NCBI GenBank assembly: GCA_015056915.1
Contig: SVFK01000004.1
Span: 123,476 to 187,475, forward strand
From: Lachnospiraceae bacterium
GTDB lineage: Bacteria > Bacillota > Clostridia > Lachnospirales > Lachnospiraceae
DNA: 64,000 nucleotides
Direction of reading: 5' to 3'
Part shown: positions 1-9,951 of the stretch, piece by piece
How the letters are laid out: each line of letters begins with the position of its first letter
Numbering within the stretch: the stretch's first letter is position 1
Made by a program: the position numbers and the translations under genes
The notes under the pieces: model-generated
What the model was told of the DNA's origin: nothing
Database searches by the model: none
Seen by the model: the letters and a program-made list of their open reading frames with translations, nothing else

Positions 1-156
1 ATTGATTTGATTACTCCGGTACAGAATACTAGCGATATGATTTTCGTATTTACAGATACAAACCATTTTATCAGTCAGGACACCCTTCATTTAACGAAAT
101 ATGGAGCACAATATTATGCACGCATCCTTGATTTTAGTTGGTTGATAATGGATTAG
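1..156 (+). CDS. SGNH-type hydrolase/acyltransferase C-terminus (partial)
   Basis: The first 156 bases read as an open frame from the window edge to a TAG stop. The 51 residues include DTLHLTKYGAQYYARI, which resembles the last conserved block of SGNH/GDSL esterases and the SGNH domains fused to acyltransferase-3 proteins, where Asp and His of D-x-x-H are catalytic. The rest of the gene lies outside the window. A perfect hairpin terminator follows. The likely role is O-acetylation or deacetylation of a cell-surface glycan, which would fit the neighbouring polysaccharide cluster. The family call rests on this one block only. Confidence 0.55.
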   Translation: MDLITPVQNTSDMIFVFTDTNHFISQDTLHLTKYGAQYYARILDFSWLIMD

Positions 157-180
157 AATTTATCGAATCGTAGTATAGAA

Positions 181-221
181 ACACCCCATCCTCTCTATTC
201 CAGGTGGATGGGGTGTTTTTT
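181..221 (+). terminator. Rho-independent terminator after the SGNH-type gene
   Basis: ACACCCCATCC (181-191) pairs perfectly over 11 bp with GGATGGGGTGT (206-216) and is followed by a T-run. It ends the plus-strand gene at 156. It also lies just beyond the stop of the convergent lipoprotein gene at 263, so it may act in both directions. Confidence 0.9.
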
Positions 222-262
222 GAAACCTTAATGATTAATATGACTCAATCTAATATAATCCA

Positions 263-1951
263 TTACATAATATCCGGTGACCATTCAATATCTACTTCGC
301 CACCGCTGGGCGGAGGTGTCGGTACCGGTGTGGGTGCAGGCGTGGGCGCCGGAGTCGGGGCAGGCGTGGGTGCCGGTGTAGGGGCCGGAGTTACCACAGG
401 CGCAGGTGCCGGCGGTGCCACAGGTGCCGGAGTGGGCTCCGGTGTAGGTTCCGGCGTGGGCGCAGGAGTTGCCACGACAGTGGGCTTTTTGGTAGGTGCA
501 GGGGTAGGTGTAGGTGTGGGTGTTGCAATCGCACCCATTCCGTGATTACCCATACTACCGGAACCGGTTACGGCTTCGCCTCCCTGTTCTCCTTCCGAAT
601 CACCACTTTCCTCTATTGCATCTTCCGAATCGGAAGCTACATTACCCCACAGAGCATTGTGCAGATTTTCCTTCTGCTGTGCGTAGGCATAGAAGGGGTC
701 CTCCTTGATATACTGCTGTGCATTACCAATGCCAATCCATTTATTACCGTCAAAATATTGAATTTCACCATCGAAGATACGAACAGAAATCGTTTCTTCC
801 GCTTCTATCGCATCAGTTTCTATCGTATCCGTTTCTGTGGCATCATTTCCCGTCGTCTCAGTTTCCTTTGCCACTACTTCATAGGTCTCATATTCAGGAT
901 ATGCTTCAAATCCCAACACTTCTAAGCCAAAGCTACCGGTAGCCGGATCCTGTCCTTCCTCCAGTCCTAAGAACAGACAATTTTGAAGGTCCTCATCATA
1001 AGCATAAACAATGCAGGTAGCATACGCCGTATCTGCAACAAATGCTGTCAGATTATCCTCGGAAGGCTGCTCCAGAGTCGTTTTACCCTGTTCATCAAAA
1101 TGACCGGTATAGTCAACATATTCCATGCCTGCCCGGTTACTCCAGAGAGCAAACAAATCACTTGCGGCGGTTCCCACATGAACAGATGCCTTATAATCAC
1201 CTGTATACAAGCCTTGTAAAAAGACTCCCTGCTCATGTCGGATATTGCCGTTATTGCCATCAAGCTTCCATGCTTCAAAGGCACCGTCATAGGTCTGTCC
1301 CACTAATGAGGTGATCAGTAGCTGTACGGTATTATTTTGATACTGAAGCTGTTTCACTTTACTTTCCGCATCCACATACCACACATTGGAGTAAGGTGCT
1401 CCATTGTCATCATAGCCCACCTCTATTTTCAGAGCAATACGTCCTTCCTGTTGTAGGAAATAGCTACGTTTTCCTTCTGCAAGCTTGGGCATCATGGTAC
1501 TCATCCAATGTGCGCTGACAATCTGGTTCACACTCTCATCCAGGTATTCCGGAAGCTCCAGATTTTGCAGCATCGTCTGCGCCTCCCGTAATATCGCTGC
1601 ATCCTCTTCTTCCAGATTGACCGCAATACTCTGAAGCTTTACCAAAGCCTCCTCATCGTCAAAAAGTCGGTAGCTCTGCTCCAGCATATCTCTTTGCTTG
1701 CGGATTTGCCCTACCTCCAGGTACAAATCCGACAGGGTATGGTAATCAGCCATTTCAAAGGTGCCTGTATTGTATTTCAATTCATAATCACATATCGCAC
1801 GCTCCGTGTCAGACAGAAGTGGTTCCGGGGTCACAGTAACCACTTCCTGCACTACCGTTGTTCCTTCCTCGCTTCCGATACCACATCCGGAGAGTAACGT
1901 TGCTGTCAACACACATAATGCGCACATATATAAACCTTGTCGTCTTATCAT
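263..1951 (-). CDS. Lipoprotein with Pro/Thr/Ala-rich C-terminal tail
   Basis: A 562-residue protein of no family I recognise. It starts with a lipoprotein signal peptide whose lipobox is LLSGC with Cys at residue 23, so it should be anchored on the outer face of the membrane. A helical, tetratricopeptide-like segment rich in Leu, Glu and Gln follows (about residues 45-130), then a mixed region with acidic Glu/Thr stretches near residues 370-400. The last ~85 residues are a low-complexity Pro-Thr-Ala tail. The reading frame stays open upstream to 2107, but that part overlaps the end of the glucosaminidase gene. The ATG at 1951 has a GAAAGGT ribosome site and begins exactly at the signal peptide, so I chose it. 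It probably forms an operon with the upstream glucosaminidase, 73 bases away. A wall-associated role is inferred. Confidence 0.8.
   Translation of the reverse strand: MIRRQGLYMCALCVLTATLLSGCGIGSEEGTTVVQEVVTVTPEPLLSDTERAICDYELKYNTGTFEMADYHTLSDLYLEVGQIRKQRDMLEQSYRLFDDEEALVKLQSIAVNLEEEDAAILREAQTMLQNLELPEYLDESVNQIVSAHWMSTMMPKLAEGKRSYFLQQEGRIALKIEVGYDDNGAPYSNVWYVDAESKVKQLQYQNNTVQLLITSLVGQTYDGAFEAWKLDGNNGNIRHEQGVFLQGLYTGDYKASVHVGTAASDLFALWSNRAGMEYVDYTGHFDEQGKTTLEQPSEDNLTAFVADTAYATCIVYAYDEDLQNCLFLGLEEGQDPATGSFGLEVLGFEAYPEYETYEVVAKETETTGNDATETDTIETDAIEAEETISVRIFDGEIQYFDGNKWIGIGNAQQYIKEDPFYAYAQQKENLHNALWGNVASDSEDAIEESGDSEGEQGGEAVTGSGSMGNHGMGAIATPTPTPTPAPTKKPTVVATPAPTPEPTPEPTPAPVAPPAPAPVVTPAPTPAPTPAPTPAPTPAPTPVPTPPPSGGEVDIEWSPDIM
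300..532. repeat. Short tandem repeat encoding the Pro-Ala-Pro-Thr tail
   Basis: A run of degenerate 6- and 12-base units (GGTGTNGGNGCN type on the plus strand) encodes the Pro-Thr/Pro-Ala dipeptide tail of the lipoprotein on the minus strand. The opposite strand reads as a Gly-Ala-Gly-Val repeat, which is a shadow. Such units are prone to slipped-strand length change. Confidence 0.8.
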
Positions 1952-2024
1952 GTATCTTACCTTTCTATACTCGTAATATTTCTTTTCGTCTTCTTTGCCA
2001 GTCTCTGCTACAGTATTTTCCTTA

Positions 2025-4196
2025 TCAGCTTCCTGTGCCCGTTCCCGAAGCTGCTTGGGCTTCCGTCTCCTGTGCCGCGGCTGCTTCGGCAGCATCTCCG
2101 TCCGCAATCAGCTTTCGCAGGAATAAGTCCGCTTCAGAGCCTGCAGGATAGGTGCCCAGATTTATCAGCTGTTGTGCAAGGGAGTAGATGCTCCTTGATA
2201 CCACAGGACCGTAAATGGTGATTTCCTGACCATTTTTCTCCAATGTCACATAACCGCCAAAGGCATATTCCGTCTTGTATTGGTCTGCCGGCAAGCCCAC
2301 CAGAACCGAAGTATAACGATGTCTTCCGTCCACGGTTTCATATATCACGTCCTCGAGCACACCGTTGGCATTGGTGCCGTAGGACATACCACTCAACACC
2401 TTCTCGCCACCCTTTATCATAGGATAGGTGCCCCGGTTTGCATTGTTCATAACAAGGGTTCCGTATTCCTTTAGCTTATAATTCTTGATGCCGGTGGTGG
2501 TAAGCAGATTGCGCGTATCTGCCGAGATACCGGTCTTAAACCGGATGCCGGATTTACCCGTAACGCGTACAGAAAAACCATGATAGGTCAGCAAATCCTT
2601 TAACCCGGGCTGTGCCGCCGGGGCATAGGCTCCATTTGCATAGCTTAATGTCCACACATACATTCCGGTGGGCACGCCGTTTTTGTCATATTGAAAAGCA
2701 ACTGCCGTTCTGCCCTTTCCGTTTTTGAGCTTGGCAATATAATTTCCGTTCCGACTGACAGCATTATAGGGCACACCATCCACATATATGGTACTGCCGG
2801 TATATCCGGAGGGAACCTGCAACACCAGATTGGTGGATGCAGTAGGCATAGCGCATGGTGTCTCCGGCATATTTTTATACACCGGGATCTTAAACACAAA
2901 GGTGCTTTCCAGCGCACCGGCCTCCGCATACAGCTTCTTTACACTTTTAGCTTCACTGGTAGGCGCTGAGATATTCTGCATATACTGATGATTATAAAGT
3001 CCGTAGGGACTGTCCACTGCCACATTATATTTTTGCAGATACAGGGTGTCCTGGCCCTTTTTGATATAGTTGGCGGAAATCACGTCCGCACCGCCCAAAA
3101 TAGAGTAATAAGCGCCCTTCCAGCCCTTATCCTTGGCATACTGCAAGCCATTTCTAATAATCTCTTCCGTGGTCTTGCCGGATGCCTTTACATTAAAATA
3201 ATTGTAATAGCCTTCAAAACCGGGATACGTACCGGAAATCAACGGGGATGTGCCGTCTCCCTGTTCCTGCAGTACGCGGGCAACCAAATGGAAGGGGCTG
3301 ACCTCACGTCCCTTTTCCGCACCAATCGCCCAGAAGATAAGGTGGAATTTCATTTCCGTTCCCGGAGCATTCTTACTGCTGTTCATAAAGGTATTGTCCA
3401 AAAAAGCTTTCACGGCAGCTTCCGTATGGTAGCTGGCATTGTAGGTTAACTGCTCAAACTGGAAAATCGCATCCTCATGCAACGAATTGCGCGGGTCCAT
3501 ATAGAGCTTTAGTACCTCCTCGGAGGCATAGTACCAGCTGCCATCATCATAGGCACCTTCCTTGCAATATGCCGGAAAAGAGGAATGCACCAGACTCTTG
3601 CCTCCGCCAATTTCATTGGCAATTACCGTATTCCAATCCAGTCCCGTATTCATAGGCACGAAGGTCCAGTTGGGATGCTTCTCCTTCAACGCTGTCAGCG
3701 CAGGACGATAGCTTGCAGGAAACTGTTCAATATCTGCATAAACAGTCGCTGCACCTGTTGCTGCATAGGTTGCAACCTGCCCGGGATTCATTCCGTACTC
3801 CATTTCCCAATTCAGAAATCTTTCGTCTGAACAGGCAAGGTTGGCTCGCTGTACATATCCGCAATAGTCTGTTCCCTGATAGGAAACACATACATACGCC
3901 CACGCCTCATAATTATCATCAATTACCACATCCTGTATGAACACAGTCTGTCCGCTGGGCACTTCCACAACTGTTGCGCCGTCAGGGGATGCCGACTGGC
4001 GCACCGCATAGGTGTCACTTAAGTACACCAGTGCCATAACCTCGCGCTCGGCAAGAATGTCCTGAAGGACTCCTCTTGCTTCATCTACCCAGGCTGCTTC
4101 CTCTTCTGTCAAAGCCTGTACTTTACCGAGGGGGACCGCCACAAGCATGGCTGCCGCTATGAAAATAGTACTTAGCAGAATTCCTAATTTTCTCAT
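2025..4196 (-). CDS. Secreted N-acetylglucosaminidase (GH73-type autolysin) with SH3-like domain
   Basis: A 723-residue secreted peptidoglycan hydrolase. A signal peptide (about residues 1-28) ends near KVQA. A bacterial SH3-like segment follows (about 55-120; [18 protein letters not shown]). The glucosaminidase domain covers about 175-430, with the family hallmarks [19 protein letters not shown] and [18 protein letters not shown], the latter probably holding the catalytic Glu. Such enzymes cut between GlcNAc and MurNAc in wall glycan. The C-terminal ~250 residues are beta-rich and probably bind the wall. The ATG follows an AAGGAG ribosome site. It lies 145 bases downstream of the last polysaccharide gene and directly upstream of the lipoprotein. 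Confidence 0.88.
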   Translation of the reverse strand: MRKLGILLSTIFIAAAMLVAVPLGKVQALTEEEAAWVDEARGVLQDILAEREVMALVYLSDTYAVRQSASPDGATVVEVPSGQTVFIQDVVIDDNYEAWAYVCVSYQGTDYCGYVQRANLACSDERFLNWEMEYGMNPGQVATYAATGAATVYADIEQFPASYRPALTALKEKHPNWTFVPMNTGLDWNTVIANEIGGGKSLVHSSFPAYCKEGAYDDGSWYYASEEVLKLYMDPRNSLHEDAIFQFEQLTYNASYHTEAAVKAFLDNTFMNSSKNAPGTEMKFHLIFWAIGAEKGREVSPFHLVARVLQEQGDGTSPLISGTYPGFEGYYNYFNVKASGKTTEEIIRNGLQYAKDKGWKGAYYSILGGADVISANYIKKGQDTLYLQKYNVAVDSPYGLYNHQYMQNISAPTSEAKSVKKLYAEAGALESTFVFKIPVYKNMPETPCAMPTASTNLVLQVPSGYTGSTIYVDGVPYNAVSRNGNYIAKLKNGKGRTAVAFQYDKNGVPTGMYVWTLSYANGAYAPAAQPGLKDLLTYHGFSVRVTGKSGIRFKTGISADTRNLLTTTGIKNYKLKEYGTLVMNNANRGTYPMIKGGEKVLSGMSYGTNANGVLEDVIYETVDGRHRYTSVLVGLPADQYKTEYAFGGYVTLEKNGQEITIYGPVVSRSIYSLAQQLINLGTYPAGSEADLFLRKLIADGDAAEAAAAQETEAQAASGTGTGS

Positions 4197-4341
4197 GTAC
4201 GCTCCTTAAATTTCTCTTGTTGCATAATGTTTTCGTTTGTCGAAACCATTCTATCAAATAGACGACTTTTGTGGTCTGGTAGTTTCTGTAAACCACAATT
4301 TTTTGAAGACTCGTCTTTTAAAACTATTGAAACTTCACCTT

Positions 4342-5340
4342 CTACAAGCCCTTAAGCTTCTTATGAAGCACGCGAATCCCCTTAGGTGCAATCGCAAACA
4401 GAGTATGGTAAATTTTGTTTTTACCCGTAAGCAGGGAATTGCTCATAGAACGCCACCAGTTGCGGCGCATCCACGCTACTATTTCCCGATACTGTTTATT
4501 GTCTGCACGCATCTGACTTACCGGAATATGCAGCAAATATTCCAAGCGTTGAAAAACGCCGAAACGCAGTGCTGTCGTCCGCAAATCAGGATAATCCTTC
4601 TCTACGATTTGTGCTGCCATATCTGCATTGTCCACACAATCTCCAAACACTCTGGAAAAGGCTTCCTTGTCGATTTTGCGGGAATTGCTTCCGATGCGAT
4701 AAAACACATGGTAGGTTTGACCGGGAAGCGACACCAGTCTTCCTATCTCAGGCAGTATTTTTACAAGCAAATGAAAATCTTCATTCAACAGTCCTACCGG
4801 AAAACGTTCCTTTTGCAGCAAATCCCGATGTACCAGCTTGGTACAAAAGGAACAATCCCCCCTATGCATCAAAAGCTCTCTCAAAAACTCTTTACTCTCA
4901 AAACAAACCGGCTGCTTAGGCGGTTCGCAGATGTTGGGCAGCATATTGCCCTCTGCATCAATCTCATCCCGCCCAATCTGAGCTACCGTCACATTATAAT
5001 CCACAATCCCCTGATAGAGCCGCTCATACATATCCACAGTTATGAAATCATCACTGTCCACAAATCCCAGATACTCGCCCTTTGCCTCCTCGATTGCCAG
5101 ATTTCTGGCAGAGGAGGAGCCACCGTTTTCCTTGTGAATCACACGAATTCTCTCGTCTTCTGCGGCAAGTTGGTCGCAAAGCTCTCCTGTTCCGTCTGTA
5201 GAACCGTCATCCACCAGAAGGATTTCCAGATTCTGATATGTCTGCGCCGTAATGGAATGGACACATCTTGGCAGATACTCCATAATATTGTATATGGGTA
5301 CAATAATCGTAAGTAAAGGTTGTCTGTTTTCGTTCTTCAA
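4342..5340 (-). CDS. Glycosyltransferase family 2
   Basis: A 332-residue GT-A fold glycosyltransferase. The N-terminus LLTIIVPIYNIMEYLPRCV is followed by the nucleotide-binding LLVDDGSTDGTGEL and by SARNLAIEEAKGEYLGFVDSDD (split as needed), whose DSDD carries the metal-binding DxD-like motif. The C-terminal third is helical and ends in a basic segment, typical of capsule and exopolysaccharide enzymes. The start is TTG, preceded by GGGAGAG at good spacing. It is the last gene of the polysaccharide cluster. It should add one sugar from an activated nucleotide donor on the cytoplasmic side; the sugar cannot be predicted. Confidence 0.9.
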   Translation of the reverse strand: MKNENRQPLLTIIVPIYNIMEYLPRCVHSITAQTYQNLEILLVDDGSTDGTGELCDQLAAEDERIRVIHKENGGSSSARNLAIEEAKGEYLGFVDSDDFITVDMYERLYQGIVDYNVTVAQIGRDEIDAEGNMLPNICEPPKQPVCFESKEFLRELLMHRGDCSFCTKLVHRDLLQKERFPVGLLNEDFHLLVKILPEIGRLVSLPGQTYHVFYRIGSNSRKIDKEAFSRVFGDCVDNADMAAQIVEKDYPDLRTTALRFGVFQRLEYLLHIPVSQMRADNKQYREIVAWMRRNWWRSMSNSLLTGKNKIYHTLFAIAPKGIRVLHKKLKGL

Positions 5341-5358
5341 AATCTACTCTCCCGAAAT

Positions 5359-6579
5359 CTATTTTGATTTCCTTCGTTCACTGATAATAGGCGCAGGTGC
5401 ACATGGGTACAGGGCATTGCCACCCTGCCGATTCTCTTCCTGCAGCTTGTGTGAATCCACAGTATCTGTCTCTTCTCCGGCCGTCAGCCCGGCAATGAGT
5501 GACATCAAATTGTGAGCGGCATTTTCTGCGTTCCACACCTCAGTAATCGTCCTGTAAGCACGCTCTCCCATTTGCCGACACAGTTCGTTGTCTGCCAAAA
5601 GCCTCTCCGTCAACCGAAAGATTTCTTCCTTTTGTCTGTCATCATAGATGTAACCGTTATAACCGTTTTGAATCAAATAAGGTGCTGCTCCGATCATTCT
5701 GTCGGCCACCACCGCACAGCCGCTATTCATGGCTTCATTCGCCACCGCTCCCCAGCCCTCCTGACGGTCACTGGTAAACAGATATATATTCGCTTTTTCC
5801 ATATAAGCGCGAACCTCTTCCGGCGTTTTGTAACCGGTCAGGTATACGCAATCTTCCAGCTGATAAGTGGCAAGGAGCTTTTTTACCTCTTCCTCCATAG
5901 CTCCGCCGCCGATAATATCCATGTGGAATCGATACCCCTTTTGCTTCAAATAATGCGCTGTCTCCAAAGGCAGCTCAGGATGCTTCCAGTCAATAAAGCG
6001 TGCCGCCCACAGCAGATAGGGAAGCCTTTCCCCCTCGCATTCGTAGCCCTTTTGGTCCAACAGCTGTTGCACATCATAATGTCTTGTCTCAGGGAAATAA
6101 CCCCAGCAATACTTTTTCTTAGGATAAGCCTGTACTATCTGAAAATCAGATGCCACGTAGCCGCCAGCGCAGAGAAGATATACCGGTGCCTTGCGATATC
6201 TGGTATGATCATGATACTTTTTGATTAATCCTCTGGGACTGATTGCCTTCCACTGACCTGTCTTATATAAACGTTCACTGATGCGGATAATCAGTTTCCC
6301 GGACTGTAACCTCTCTGCAATATAGCTTTCCTCATCGCATCCGCCAAAGAGCACTACATCACAATCACGAATCTGCTGTCTGCACCATTCCTCTTCCTCA
6401 TAATAGCAATGGACATAATCCGGTCTGTTTTCCTCGTGCCACCCCATGCGCACGCGTTCTGCCTCCATTGGCTGGGTCTGTATAAAGTAAAAATTCCCTT
6501 CCGTTTCCTTGCACATAGCATTACAAAAAGGTATCTGATGATGATTAATATAGTTGGATACAAAACATATTCTCAACAT
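5359..6579 (-). CDS. Glycosyltransferase family 4 (GT-B fold)
   Basis: A 406-residue GT-B enzyme. The C-terminal half holds the conserved acceptor-loop and donor-binding region: VYLTGYKTPEEVRAYMEKA, then EGWGAVANEAMNSGCAVVA, the E-x7-E-like signature of family 4 retaining transferases. The N-terminal half begins LRICFVSNYINHHQIPFCNA, a form common in exopolysaccharide enzymes. An AAAGGT ribosome site precedes the ATG. It is separated by 6 bases from the next upstream GT4 gene, so the two are co-transcribed. The donor sugar is unknown. Confidence 0.88.
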   Translation of the reverse strand: MLRICFVSNYINHHQIPFCNAMCKETEGNFYFIQTQPMEAERVRMGWHEENRPDYVHCYYEEEEWCRQQIRDCDVVLFGGCDEESYIAERLQSGKLIIRISERLYKTGQWKAISPRGLIKKYHDHTRYRKAPVYLLCAGGYVASDFQIVQAYPKKKYCWGYFPETRHYDVQQLLDQKGYECEGERLPYLLWAARFIDWKHPELPLETAHYLKQKGYRFHMDIIGGGAMEEEVKKLLATYQLEDCVYLTGYKTPEEVRAYMEKANIYLFTSDRQEGWGAVANEAMNSGCAVVADRMIGAAPYLIQNGYNGYIYDDRQKEEIFRLTERLLADNELCRQMGERAYRTITEVWNAENAAHNLMSLIAGLTAGEETDTVDSHKLQEENRQGGNALYPCAPAPIISERRKSK

Positions 6580-6585
6580 AACTCG

Positions 6586-8004
6586 CTACCTTTCTGCATT
6601 AGTTATTTTTGCATAAATCTCTGTCAAAATTCTATAATTCTGCTCTTTATCGTGAGTTTTTCTTGCATGTTCTCTTGCATTTTTACAATAATACAGCATT
6701 TTTTCCTGATTTTTCCACATCTCGTCTATTGCTGATTCCAAATTGGCAGAAATCCGCTCCAATTTCGATATTTTCTGCTCTTTACTATTCTCATACACAT
6801 TTTTCAGCTCCGAATCGCAACCGAGATTCTCATTTTTGTTTAAAGAACATGTGTTATTTATATCTTTCTCGACATACTCATACCCCGAATAGAGTATTCC
6901 GTCTTCCCCACGAGTAAAAAGACTGGATATCCCACCTACATCTGCCGCCACGCAGGGCACCCCAAGAAGCATTGCCTCACCCAAAGAATTCGGAGAATTC
7001 TCATTGGCGGAGCAGCACACATATAGGCCACATTTTAAGTACTGTGCTTTCATTTCTTCAGCATTCAGTCTTCCCAGAAAATGGATTCTGTCCTCCAAGC
7101 CATTCTCCGCTATCAGGTGACGAAGATAACTTCCGTAGCCGGATATCTTAATTTTATCCTTAATCGTCTTGTCATTTACCAGACTATTGCCTGCCACATT
7201 GATTTTCAAATCAGGATATCGCACCTTCAACCGACCTGCCGCTATCAAGAGATAGTGAAGACCCTTCAAGGGATAATCTCCCTGACTTAGAAAAATCGTA
7301 TGCTTTTCACAATTTTCATAAACCCATTGTCCTTCGTAAAAGCATCCACGCAGGGTTTCATTCATAGTATAGTATTCTGCCTTTGGGTTACATTTTTGAA
7401 CATAATCATGATCAAACGCAGTTCTTCCCGTAACATTCCCTGCCAATTTGAGTATTTCTGCTTCCCGTTTTCCACGCAACACAAACTTTTGTTGCTGCTG
7501 TTTAATACTGTCCTGCTTTAGCCAATCTCGAAAAGTAAGAGAATTCTGTACCTTTTCAGGCAAATCTGCCATGTAAGCCTCAGCAATTACCCGGCACACG
7601 CCCTGCATACCAATCAAAAGGCGTTCCGGGTGCTTAAAGCATTTAGCAACGGCTAGCGTATGGGCATATTCCGTCCCAAAGCAATGCACCACATCCGGCT
7701 GTATCTTCTCAATGATTTGCAATAAGGAGGCTTCCAGAGCGTTATCATACCGCTCGGCATGACTTATATCCTCATAGAAGCTATGGGCGTAGAGCTTCCC
7801 ATTCCCCGCATCCACAGTATAGGACATCCCATCCTGCTCTTTATTCGCAGGAAAAGCCACATGCAATTCTATTTCATTTTCCTGCCGGCGTTCCAAAATC
7901 GTGTCACACAGGCCACTCAGCCAGCCTTCTTTAGCGCTTCCCTCCACGCCCAGCTCCTTGGCTATTCGAGGAAGCATGATATTGCATACCCACAAAATTC
8001 TCAT
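6586..8004 (-). CDS. Glycosyltransferase family 4
   Basis: A 472-residue GT-B glycosyltransferase. The N-terminal domain opens with RILWVCNIMLPRIAKELG. The C-terminal domain carries GRLNAEEMKAQYLKCGLYV and NSPNSLGEAMLLGVPCVAAD, the family 4 donor-binding motif. A stretch rich in Asn, Lys and Glu around residues 385-425 looks like a flexible insertion before the final helices, longer than in most relatives. It sits between the EpsG-type gene and the second GT4 gene. Confidence 0.87.
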   Translation of the reverse strand: MRILWVCNIMLPRIAKELGVEGSAKEGWLSGLCDTILERRQENEIELHVAFPANKEQDGMSYTVDAGNGKLYAHSFYEDISHAERYDNALEASLLQIIEKIQPDVVHCFGTEYAHTLAVAKCFKHPERLLIGMQGVCRVIAEAYMADLPEKVQNSLTFRDWLKQDSIKQQQQKFVLRGKREAEILKLAGNVTGRTAFDHDYVQKCNPKAEYYTMNETLRGCFYEGQWVYENCEKHTIFLSQGDYPLKGLHYLLIAAGRLKVRYPDLKINVAGNSLVNDKTIKDKIKISGYGSYLRHLIAENGLEDRIHFLGRLNAEEMKAQYLKCGLYVCCSANENSPNSLGEAMLLGVPCVAADVGGISSLFTRGEDGILYSGYEYVEKDINNTCSLNKNENLGCDSELKNVYENSKEQKISKLERISANLESAIDEMWKNQEKMLYYCKNAREHARKTHDKEQNYRILTEIYAKITNAER

Positions 8005-8023
8005 TTATATGCCTCATCCTTTT

Positions 8024-9157
8024 TTAGTTAAATATCCAGTTCAAGTACGGAAGTAACCTCACATCCACTGCGTACATTCCTCTTAGCAGCATGATAAAAT
8101 AAACCAGAAACGCACCAATTACTCCCGCAATGCAGAGATTACGGAACCAACCCTTCTTCATATCTGCCAACAGTCTGGGCAGAAGGAATATCTGGGAAAT
8201 AATCAGGTAATAGCCCACACGTGATACCTCCGGAATAAAGCTTCCGCAACAATACACCACAATGCCCGCCACATTCAAAAAGAAATAGAAACGGTTCATC
8301 AAATCTTCCTTAAGACTTTTCCGGTAGCAAACAGCACAAATCCCAAGGGTCCCTAAGCATTTTGCGATATTGGCATAGGAAATCTGCCCATTGTCAAAGG
8401 CTGAATTCTCATAATAAGGATAGAAATAAAAAATAATTTCACGATACAGGTCTTGCGCAAGAATCAAACTGGCAATTAAAATAACACCTGTAACACAATG
8501 CCATTTTTTCAGCTTTACGGCTGCAAGCCATCTCGCCACCAAATACACCGGAATCACAAGCAAAATGGATTTGTGAAACATGGTTCCCGCCAGTATAATC
8601 AATATAAATTTGACATATTCTCCGCGCAACACATATTTCATGGAATAAAGAGCAATAGCAAGAGCCAGATAATATCTTACTGAATTCAGACTGTTAAAAT
8701 AATAGCCTCCTGTCATCAGAAGGAATAGTGAAAACACATACCAGGAGCCCTGATCATGGAGCGCTTTTACCAGAAAAAATACTGTCACTAGCGAAAACAA
8801 ACCAAAAATGGGCAGATAATTATCATAACCAAACAAGTCCTGCATCCACCCTACAATCAGGTTGAAGCCAAATTCCGAGGACACATATCTGTTCTGTGCA
8901 ATCAGCTTGAAATTATCTCGGTAGACCCAGTAATCATTACCCACTGCAATACGGCATGCCGATACTCCTGCAAGGAGACAGTATATGGCAACTTCCGCCA
9001 CCGCATTGCGCGCCTGCATGCGATGATAACCGGTGTAAGTGCCTACCGGGCGGCGGCCACTGATATGACCGGGTACATAATCTTTATTTTGAATGCAACA
9101 CGCCAGCCCTACTGTAACTGCCGTAAGCATAATATATACCAATGCGCTACTCTCCAT
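8024..9157 (-). CDS. EpsG-type polysaccharide polymerase
   Basis: A 377-residue multi-pass membrane protein with roughly nine to eleven hydrophobic segments. It contains the EpsG-family features GNDYWVYRDNFKLI near residue 75 and YFNSLNSVRYYLALAIALYSM near residue 155. EpsG proteins are Wzy-like polymerases that join lipid-linked repeat units on the outer face of the membrane. The ATG has a strong AAAGGAGG site and overlaps the end of the upstream GT2 gene by 11 bases, which suggests translational coupling. Confidence 0.85.
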   Translation of the reverse strand: MESSALVYIMLTAVTVGLACCIQNKDYVPGHISGRRPVGTYTGYHRMQARNAVAEVAIYCLLAGVSACRIAVGNDYWVYRDNFKLIAQNRYVSSEFGFNLIVGWMQDLFGYDNYLPIFGLFSLVTVFFLVKALHDQGSWYVFSLFLLMTGGYYFNSLNSVRYYLALAIALYSMKYVLRGEYVKFILIILAGTMFHKSILLVIPVYLVARWLAAVKLKKWHCVTGVILIASLILAQDLYREIIFYFYPYYENSAFDNGQISYANIAKCLGTLGICAVCYRKSLKEDLMNRFYFFLNVAGIVVYCCGSFIPEVSRVGYYLIISQIFLLPRLLADMKKGWFRNLCIAGVIGAFLVYFIMLLRGMYAVDVRLLPYLNWIFN

Positions 9158-9932
9158 GCAAGCCTCCTTTTACGCCCTCTCGCATCCATGTGTATGCCTG
9201 CTTAAGGCTTACAGTTTCGCACATTTTATCCTTGTGCGCCAACAGAAAGCGCAGTGCCATAGGTACTGCCAGTTTACCGTACAGATAGTGATACAGAACA
9301 CCTCTGTCATGGAAGAATTTTTCATTATATCCTGCAAACCAGGTGGAATCTCCCGCCACTTCTCTGCCAATGGTAACAGGTGCCGTATAAACCCTGTAAC
9401 CCTTGCTCATAAACTCTTTCAAAAAGAGGCTGTCCTCTCCGTTACTATATTTGGCACCGCCGCCAAACAACAGAGAAAAGGTAACACCGGAGGATAACAG
9501 GCTCTCCCTGCGAATAGCAAAGCTTACGGCACCATATCTGCCGCAGTTATACCAATGCACTCTTTTACGTTCTGTAATATGATAAGTCCGTCGTGCTTCC
9601 TCTACTTGGATATTAAAAAGAATCATATCCGCCTTGGGATTGCGCCGGAATTCATCGGCGATTGCCTGAGCATACCCCTCCTCGTATACAATATCCTCAT
9701 CAGAAAAAAGGCAGATATCGCTATCTGCTCTTATAATCGCCTCGTTGCGGCTTCTTCCAATCCCCCGCTCGGGAAAGGAAAAAAAGCGCACTTTATGCCC
9801 TCTATACTCCATCTCCTCCTGCTGCAAACAATCGCACTGATTGATAATAACTGCTTCGGAGTCAAGATTCATTTTCTCTACGATACTTTCCATCCTTTGA
9901 TTCATTACAGAAGCCAAAACCTGCACTACCAC
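9147..9932 (-). CDS. Glycosyltransferase family 2 (galactosyltransferase-like)
   Basis: A 261-residue GT-A type transferase with FSFPERGIGRSRNEAIIRA and ADSDICLFSDEDIVYEEGYA, the latter giving the acidic metal-binding residues. An in-frame ATG lies at 9950 but has no ribosome site. The GTG at 9932 is preceded by ACGGAGG at 8 bases and begins just before the first beta strand, so I prefer it. The gene overlaps the EpsG-type gene by 11 bases and follows the chain-length gene closely. Confidence 0.82.
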   Translation of the reverse strand: MVVQVLASVMNQRMESIVEKMNLDSEAVIINQCDCLQQEEMEYRGHKVRFFSFPERGIGRSRNEAIIRADSDICLFSDEDIVYEEGYAQAIADEFRRNPKADMILFNIQVEEARRTYHITERKRVHWYNCGRYGAVSFAIRRESLLSSGVTFSLLFGGGAKYSNGEDSLFLKEFMSKGYRVYTAPVTIGREVAGDSTWFAGYNEKFFHDRGVLYHYLYGKLAVPMALRFLLAHKDKMCETVSLKQAYTWMREGVKGGLHGE

Positions 9933-9951
9933 GCTTGTCACCTCCGTCATT

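Noticed and set aside
204..545. Plus-strand open frame coding a Gly-Ala-Gly-Val repeat
   Set aside because: It is the antisense shadow of the Pro-rich tail of the lipoprotein gene, begins inside the terminator region and has no ribosome site.
1952..2107. N-terminal extension of the lipoprotein
   Set aside because: It overlaps the glucosaminidase coding end and would place a signal peptide and lipobox inside the protein.
4237..5316. Long plus-strand open frame (359 codons)
   Set aside because: Antisense to a clear family 2 glycosyltransferase; composition is unlike a protein and no ribosome site is present.
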